Positions 14,161-18,671 of a DNA stretch of 18,671 nucleotides are shown here, in pieces (positions within the stretch are counted from its first letter, which is position 1; each line of letters opens with the position of its first letter). Origin of the DNA: Chloroflexota bacterium (lineage in GTDB: Bacteria; Chloroflexota; UBA4733); NCBI GenBank assembly GCA_025980355.1, contig JAICXR010000012.1:1-18671 (forward strand), given 5' to 3'. Both the position numbers and the translations under genes were made by a program. Under the pieces are notes generated by a model. It saw nothing but the letters and a program-made list of their open reading frames with translations, was not told where the DNA came from and ran no database searches.

Positions 14161-15015
14161 TCAGACGTCCACCAGCAAGGTGTCGTAGGCGAAGCTGACG
14201 TCGAGGCCCTCCCGCCGCAGCCGTCCTTCTATCCGCGCCAGGTCGTCGTAGCTCAAGCCGTCCGGCTCCTCAATGTGCGTCAAGATGGCCCGGCGGGCGC
14301 GGAGGCCGCGCACGATCGCCAGCGTTTGGTCGAACGTCGCTTCGCTCTTGAGGACTGGGTGCCGCTCATCGATGCGGCGCTCGCCGGTGAACGGATCGAA
14401 CTCCGCTATGCCCATCGGCAGCACGGCCAGGTCGAGCGTCCCAAGTCCCGCCGGCGGCTGCCACCCCCATAGCTCGTCGGGCGCGACCAACACCCGCTTT
14501 CCGCCACCCTCGAAGAGGAAGGCGTAGACGTACTGCTCGGCCAGGCGGAGCTGGCGGACCCGCACGTCGCCGAATTCCGGTGCGTCACCGTCGTTCAAGA
14601 CGGTCACCCGCACCACGCCAAGCTGCTGCAGGTAGGTGAGCTGTTCCCAGTAGCCGCGCTGCCGCCGGAAGTCCGCCGCTACCTGCCGCGGCAGGTAGAC
14701 GTCGGTACACCGGTGTTGGTGCGGCCAGCGCCAGAGGTCCAGGTTCAGCGACTCGAAGATGCGCAGCCCGGCGACGTGGTCGGGGTGCCAGTGGGAATAC
14801 AGGCAGGCCGGGACGTGCGCCACGCGCGAGCGGTTCAGCTCCTGCCGGATGTCCTCGGGCGTGTCGATCAGGATGTCGGGGCCGTGGACGAAGACGCTCG
14901 GCCCACCACGGCTGAACGGGACGCCGCGTTCCCTCGCCTCCGTGCAGATGCGGCAGGTACAGCCGGGCCGCGGCGTCGGGATAGCGCCGCCGCTCCCCAG
15001 GAACTCGATCTGCAC
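14161..15015 (-). CDS. MBL-fold metallohydrolase with PhnP/PqqB-like Cys motif (284 aa)
   Basis: This is a metallo-beta-lactamase-fold hydrolase, probably a phosphodiesterase-type or related enzyme. The start VQIEFLGSGGAIPTPRPGCTCRIC resembles PhnP (cyclic phosphodiesterase) and PqqB, with Cys19, Cys21 and Cys24 able to hold a structural zinc. The active-site motif YSHWHPDHVAGL (73-84) provides His75, His77, Asp79 and His80. Asp180 in VAPDELW and His247 in LTHIEE complete the expected ligand set. Neither phosphonate nor PQQ genes are nearby, so the substrate is open. GTG at 15013-15015 is preferred because GAGGAGG lies five bases upstream; a TTG nine codons earlier is less likely. Confidence 0.85.
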   Translation of the reverse strand: MQIEFLGSGGAIPTPRPGCTCRICTEARERGVPFSRGGPSVFVHGPDILIDTPEDIRQELNRSRVAHVPACLYSHWHPDHVAGLRIFESLNLDLWRWPHQHRCTDVYLPRQVAADFRRQRGYWEQLTYLQQLGVVRVTVLNDGDAPEFGDVRVRQLRLAEQYVYAFLFEGGGKRVLVAPDELWGWQPPAGLGTLDLAVLPMGIAEFDPFTGERRIDERHPVLKSEATFDQTLAIVRGLRARRAILTHIEEPDGLSYDDLARIEGRLRREGLDVSFAYDTLLVDV

Positions 15016-15060
15016 GCCGGCCTCCTCGGCAATCGCCGTCAACGGCGGCTATTCTCTGCT

Positions 15061-15075
15061 CTATAGATTCTATAG
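15061..15075. promoter_or_regulatory. AT-rich 15-base palindrome in the divergent promoter region
   Basis: CTATAGATTCTATAG is a perfect inverted repeat of seven-base arms around one T. It is strikingly AT-rich in GC-rich surroundings and lies 46 bases before the MBL-fold gene start. On the minus strand it contains two TATAGA sequences that could act as -10 elements; it may also be a repressor site. Confidence 0.4.
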
Positions 15076-15240
15076 CGTGTCGGGCGCCCTTATTACCGGC
15101 GTATCGTCACCCGACCCATCGCCCGCGACCCTCCCATCGCCTCTCCTGGAGGAGACGTGACGGCTCGCGTTCGCGACGTGCCTGGCGGGCCGGTGGTATG
15201 GTACGAAGCGTATGCTGGACCCTGAGCGAAAGTGTGGACG

Positions 15241-15972
15241 ATGACCGTCACCGCCGGTCTCTGGCCGCTGGCGTTCATCGCCGGGTTGATCTCCTTCTTC
15301 TCCCCCTGCGCGTTGCCGTTGCTCCCGGGCTACCTCTCCTTTGTCACCGGCCTGACGGCCGGGGAGGTCGGCGTGTCCGGCCGGCGGGTTGCGGCCCTCG
15401 GGCCTTGTCTGCTCTTCGTTGCCGGGTTTACGCTCGTCTTCACCGCCCTCGGCGCCACCGCCTCGACGGTCGGCGCCGTGCTGGAGGGCGCCCGCCCGCT
15501 CCTGGAGAAGCTCGCCGGAGTCTTTATTATCGTGATGGCCCTGCTGATGGTGGGGTTGGTCCGCATCCCGGCCCTCCAGGGGGAGTATCGCCTGCACCTG
15601 GCGCAGCGGCGGGGTGGGGCCCTGGGCGGCCTGGTCCTCGGCGGGGCCTTCGCCATCGGCTGGACGCCGTGCATCGGGCCGGTCCTGGCCGCCGTCCTCG
15701 CGGTTGCCGGCAGCGAGGCGCGTGCCGGGCAGGGTGCCCTATTGCTGCTGGTGTACTCCCTTGGCCTTGGTCTGCCGTTCCTGCTGGCCGGGCTCTACCT
15801 ATCCCACCTCACCGGCACCCTTAAAGCGATCCGCCAATACCTGCCGGTGTTCACCTATGCCGGCGCCGCGGTCCTCTGCTTGATGGGAATCTTGCTGCTC
15901 TCCGATCGCTGGGTGCAACTGATGGCGCCCTTTCTTCGCCTCTACGCCAACCTGAACTGGCCCCCGTTCTGA
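15241..15972 (+). CDS. ccdA: CcdA-like cytochrome c biogenesis/thiol-disulfide membrane protein (243 aa)
   Basis: This polytopic membrane protein of the DsbD/CcdA family passes electrons from cytoplasmic thioredoxin across the membrane to extracytoplasmic thiol proteins. It has about six hydrophobic helices. The two conserved Pro-Cys sites are intact: FFSPCALPLLPGYLSF (Cys23) in the first helix and GWTPCIGPVLAAVLAV (Cys144) in the fourth. Its length fits CcdA, which lacks the soluble domains of DsbD. The ATG at 15241 is taken; a GTG three codons earlier is possible and neither has a strong ribosome-binding site. No thioredoxin-like or cytochrome assembly partner is adjacent, so the partner must be elsewhere. 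A TATGGT at 15197-15202 might be its -10 element. Confidence 0.88.
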   Translation: MTVTAGLWPLAFIAGLISFFSPCALPLLPGYLSFVTGLTAGEVGVSGRRVAALGPCLLFVAGFTLVFTALGATASTVGAVLEGARPLLEKLAGVFIIVMALLMVGLVRIPALQGEYRLHLAQRRGGALGGLVLGGAFAIGWTPCIGPVLAAVLAVAGSEARAGQGALLLLVYSLGLGLPFLLAGLYLSHLTGTLKAIRQYLPVFTYAGAAVLCLMGILLLSDRWVQLMAPFLRLYANLNWPPF

Positions 15973-15979
15973 TCGGTGC

Positions 15980-15985
15980 TACACT
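15980..15985 (+). promoter_or_regulatory. Possible -10 element for glpX
   Basis: TACACT, preceded by TGC, lies about 80 bases before the glpX start, at the same kind of hexamer as in the SBP promoter at 6639. The -35 region would fall within the end of ccdA (CTGGCC or similar) and is weak. Confidence 0.25.
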
Positions 15986-16067
15986 GCGAGCCGCCGCACC
16001 AGACATCCCACACGGCGCTGGAGGCGATGCCGGGCGTGAGCCACGATAGCTCGAAGGGAAGGCCGCT

Positions 16068-17045
16068 ATGACCTCCAGGTTCGAATACGACCTGGCGCTG
16101 GACAGCGTGCAGGTGACGGAAGCGGCGGCGATCGCGGCCGGGCGCTGGCTGGGCCACGGCGACAACCATCGCGCCGACCATGCCGCGGTCGAAGCCATGC
16201 GCGCGACCCTGGATCGCCTGAACCTGGATGCCACCATCGTCATCGGTGAGGGCGAGCGGGACGAGGCGCCGATGCTCTATATCGGCGAGCGGATCGGCAC
16301 ACCCGGCGCCGCGGAGGTCGACATCGCCGTCGATCCCCTGGAAGGCACCAACCTGGTGGCGCGCGGGCAACCGGGCTCGACCGCGGTGATCGCGGTGGCC
16401 GAGCGCGGCGGCCTCTTGCACGCCCCGGATACCTACCTGGAAAAGCTGATCGTCGGTCCCCCGGCCGCCGGCAAGGTGGACATGAACTTCCCGGTGCGCG
16501 CCAACCTGCGGATCGTCGCCGATTCCCTGCACCGCAAAATCGAGGATCTGACGGTGGTCGTGCTGGACCGCGAACGGCATCAGAAGCTCGTCGCCGAGAT
16601 TCGGGATGCGGGCGCGCGCATCAAGATGATCCCGGACGGCGACCTGGGCGCGGCGATCTCCGTTGCGGTGTCCGGAACGGGCGACCATATGGTCATGGGC
16701 ACCGGCGGGGCGCCGGAAGGCGTCCTTGCCGCCGCCGCTCTACGCTGCCTGGGCGGCGAGATCCTCGCTCGTTTCCGCCCCCGCAACGACGCGGAAGCGC
16801 AACGCGCCGTCGCCATGGGTATCGATTTGGATCGCGTCTACCGCACGAACGACCTCGCCAGCGGCGAGCACGTCGTCTTCGCGGCTAGCGGCGTCACGAG
16901 CGGCGACCTGCTGAAGGGCGTCCAGTACTTCGCCGGTGGCGCCCGCACCCACTCGCTGGTCATGAGCGCTCAGGCCGGCACCTTCCGCTTCATCGACACG
17001 GTCCACATGTTCGACCGCACCCTGATGCCGAGCGTGAGGCTGTAG
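16068..17045 (+). CDS. glpX: Fructose-1,6-bisphosphatase class II (GlpX type)
   Basis: This enzyme removes the 1-phosphate of fructose 1,6-bisphosphate in gluconeogenesis; some GlpX proteins also act on sedoheptulose bisphosphate. The 325 residues match the family's length. Signature motifs are complete: IGEGERDEAPML (59-70), VDIAVDPLEGTNL (84-96, metal-binding Asp and Glu), the Lys- and Asp-rich KMIPDGDLGAAI region and GTGGAPEGVLAAAAL. The ATG at 16068 has GAAGGGAAGG directly upstream at good spacing. It lies 95 bases after ccdA, so it may have its own promoter. The class II enzyme is common in bacteria without a class I FBPase. The gene looks normal and active. Confidence 0.95.
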   Translation: MTSRFEYDLALDSVQVTEAAAIAAGRWLGHGDNHRADHAAVEAMRATLDRLNLDATIVIGEGERDEAPMLYIGERIGTPGAAEVDIAVDPLEGTNLVARGQPGSTAVIAVAERGGLLHAPDTYLEKLIVGPPAAGKVDMNFPVRANLRIVADSLHRKIEDLTVVVLDRERHQKLVAEIRDAGARIKMIPDGDLGAAISVAVSGTGDHMVMGTGGAPEGVLAAAALRCLGGEILARFRPRNDAEAQRAVAMGIDLDRVYRTNDLASGEHVVFAASGVTSGDLLKGVQYFAGGARTHSLVMSAQAGTFRFIDTVHMFDRTLMPSVRL

Positions 17046-17063
17046 CCGAGGCACGGTGGGCAG

Positions 17064-17702
17064 CTACGGTTGCGGTGTGCTCTCGCGGAGCCAGGCACGC
17101 ACCCGTCGCATCCAGGCTGTTTCGCTTATTGCTAATCCACTGTTCAAGAGTGATTGAAAGGCATGTACAGACGCAATCGGCAACGATACGCTGTACTGCA
17201 CGGCTTCATAGGCGTCGCCTCGTAGCAGTAGAAACTGTAGCCGGTTCCCGTTGTACCGCCAAACCTCGGGAACACCAAATTCGGCATAGATGGCTAGTTT
17301 GTTCAGCGTCGAGCGGGTAATATCGATTTCGATAACAACGTCCGGTACCGGGTCTATCGTGAGGTCAAGCCGCTTTTTGCCGCGCACGCGAGTCTGGTTC
17401 TCCAGGTAGAAACAGCTATCAGCTTCGAAGCCGCGTTCAATGTCTTTGCGTTGGAACGTCGTTGAACCTAGGCCGTACACGTCGATGTCGCGCTCTTCCG
17501 CGTACACCGCGATAGCCAAATCGAGGTGACGCTTGCAGGCTTCATGGATGGGCATCGGACTCACGATTTCTAACGTCCCGCGGTCATAGCTAAAATGGGG
17601 AGCACTTCGCCATTCATGGTCCCGCAGTATCTCCTGGTACTTGCCCCAAGAAACGTTCGTTTGAACGGTACGATCTTCGGTAACGCTCGTTGTGGCTGCC
17701 AC
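17064..17702 (-). CDS. Uma2 family endonuclease-like protein (DUF820, PD-(D/E)XK fold)
   Basis: This 212-residue protein shows the Uma2/DUF820 pattern: an N-terminal part with YDRGTLEIVSPMPIHE, GFEADSCFYLEN (about 92-102), then PDVVIEIDITRSTLNKLAIYAEFGVPEVWRY (120-150). The PD...E..K core is intact, with Asp121, Glu125 and Lys135. Family members are predicted nucleases, abundant in Cyanobacteria and Chloroflexota and often present in many copies; their biological role is unclear. GTG at 17700-17702 has AGGAGG five bases upstream. The DNA is clearly more AT-rich than all neighbours (many codons ending in A or T), which suggests recent acquisition. It converges with glpX across an 18-base gap. 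Confidence 0.9.
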   Translation of the reverse strand: MAATTSVTEDRTVQTNVSWGKYQEILRDHEWRSAPHFSYDRGTLEIVSPMPIHEACKRHLDLAIAVYAEERDIDVYGLGSTTFQRKDIERGFEADSCFYLENQTRVRGKKRLDLTIDPVPDVVIEIDITRSTLNKLAIYAEFGVPEVWRYNGNRLQFLLLRGDAYEAVQYSVSLPIASVHAFQSLLNSGLAISETAWMRRVRAWLRESTPQP

Positions 17703-17805
17703 CCGCTCCTCCTGTGTTTCGGTGTTCGCCGCCGCGACCTCCCAAGACGATGCCTGGTTTCAAGACGTTGCCCGCCAAGCGCGGAATTGATCAACAGCAT
17801 ACCCG

Positions 17806-18671
17806 TCACGGGAGTGGTTGCTGTGAGGGCGTGACCGTTGCGTCCGCCGTTGGCAGATCCGGGTCCACGGCGTGGGGCTGGGCGCGGGAGAGCGACGTCG
17901 GCTTCACGCCGGGTTCGGCCAAGTGGCAGGCCACCATGTGCCCGCTCCCCGTCATGTCGCGCCACTCCGGGACGATCGTCCGGCAGATGTCGACCGCGAT
18001 CGGGCAGCGCGTGTGGAAAACGCAGCCACTGGGCGGGTTGACGGGGCTGGGCACGTCGCCCGTCAGGATGATCCGTTCCCGTCGCCGTTCCAGCCGGGGG
18101 TCGGGGATCGGCACGGCGGAGAGCAGGGCCCGGGTGTAGGGGTGCTTGGGGTTCTCGTAGAGCTCCGCCCGGTCCGCCAGCTCGGCGAGCTTGCCCAGGT
18201 ACATGACCACGACCCGGTCGCTGATGTGGCGGACGACCGAGAGGTCGTGGGCGATAAACAGGTAGGTGATCCCGAACTGCGCTTGCAGGTCTTCCAGCAG
18301 GTTGATGATTTGGGCGCGGATCGACACGTCCAGCGCCGAAATCGGTTCGTCGCAGACGATGAACTCGGGCCGCAGCGCCAGTGCCCGGGCGATGCCGATG
18401 CGCTGGCGCTGGCCGCCGGAGAACTCGTGCGGGTACCGGTTGGCGAAGTAGGGGTTGAGGCCGACGACGCGCAAGAGCTCTTGCACCTGATCGCGAGCGT
18501 CCTGCCGGCCGTGCGCCAGGCGATGGATCTGCAGCGGCTCCGCCACAATCGAGCCGACGGTCATGCGCGGGTTGAGGGAGGCGTAGGGGTCTTGGAAGAT
18601 CATCTGCATGTACCGGCGCATTCGGCGAAGGGCGTCGCCGCGCAGGTCGGTCAGGTTGGTCGTGCCAAACC
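17806..18671 (-). CDS. Oligopeptide-type ABC transporter ATP-binding protein (partial, 5' end off window)
   Basis: This is the C-terminal ~288 residues of an OppF/DppF-type ATPase that powers uptake of peptides, nickel or related solutes. The reading frame stays open to the window edge with FGTTNLTDLRGDALRRMRR, so the start and Walker A lie outside. What is seen: Q-loop MIFQDPYASLNPRMTV, signature FSGGQRQRIGIARAL, Walker B FIVCDEPISALD, H-loop FIAHDLSVV, and the C-terminal oligopeptide domain with SPVNPPSGCVFHTRCP and a long polar tail. An in-frame Met in the window edge region is not a real start. Partner genes are presumably beyond the right edge. It runs into the Uma2 gene after 103 bases. 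Confidence 0.93.
   Translation of the reverse strand, partial: FGTTNLTDLRGDALRRMRRYMQMIFQDPYASLNPRMTVGSIVAEPLQIHRLAHGRQDARDQVQELLRVVGLNPYFANRYPHEFSGGQRQRIGIARALALRPEFIVCDEPISALDVSIRAQIINLLEDLQAQFGITYLFIAHDLSVVRHISDRVVVMYLGKLAELADRAELYENPKHPYTRALLSAVPIPDPRLERRRERIILTGDVPSPVNPPSGCVFHTRCPIAVDICRTIVPEWRDMTGSGHMVACHLAEPGVKPTSLSRAQPHAVDPDLPTADATVTPSQQPLP

Noticed and set aside
18619..18621. Apparent ATG start of the ABC ATPase at 18621
   Set aside because: The frame stays open to the window edge with typical OppF sequence upstream, and Walker A is missing downstream of this ATG, so the true start is outside.
1..18671. CRISPR arrays, insertion sequences and transposases
   Set aside because: I saw no regularly spaced repeats, transposase motifs or flanking terminal repeats. 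The only repetitive coding is the Ala/Ser/Thr linkers of the two SBPs.

Overview
The window is high-GC bacterial DNA, apart from one visibly AT-richer gene near the right end. It uses Shine-Dalgarno-led ATG, GTG and probably TTG starts, and its one tRNA encodes its own CCA. Two sugar-type ABC binding proteins are Tat-type lipoproteins with long Ala/Ser/Thr linkers. Together with an atypical FtsH-like protease and a GlpX-type fructose bisphosphatase, these suggest a Chloroflexota lineage (Thermomicrobia-like). That placement is an impression from gene style; no marker gene proves it.

Layout. Positions 1-254 hold no gene I can assign. 255-1397 (minus) is a three-gene string of small membrane proteins, two of them DUF3147-like and overlapping by ATGA. 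From 1577 (plus) come an unknown helical 101-residue protein that overlaps a glutamate dehydrogenase gene, then a membrane-anchored NTF2-like protein, then an FtsH-like AAA+ zinc protease with almost no periplasmic domain, then CutC, then a Tat-lipoprotein solute-binding protein (SBP). This run ends at a perfect hairpin at 8265-8292, shared with the convergent minus-strand cluster.

The minus-strand cluster (transcribed 13702 to 8304) reads: DegT/DnrJ-type PLP aminotransferase, a fusion of an amidotransferase-like domain to a NodB-like polysaccharide deacetylase, an isochorismatase-like cysteine hydrolase, and a second Tat-lipoprotein SBP. The genes are tightly spaced and look like one operon for uptake and processing of an amino sugar, aminocyclitol or related amide. 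No permease is present. This cluster is the best candidate for an undescribed pathway. Upstream lie tRNA-Pro(GGG) and a metallo-beta-lactamase-fold hydrolase with a Cys motif like PhnP/PqqB.

From 15241 (plus) come a CcdA-like thiol-disulfide membrane protein and GlpX. The right end (minus) carries a Uma2-family nuclease-like gene with a visibly different base composition, and the 3' part of an oligopeptide-type ABC ATPase gene whose start lies outside the window.

Functional reading: most genes are housekeeping or central metabolism (nitrogen assimilation, gluconeogenesis, membrane proteolysis, redox). The accessory content is the amino-sugar-like operon, the paired SBPs and the Uma2 gene.
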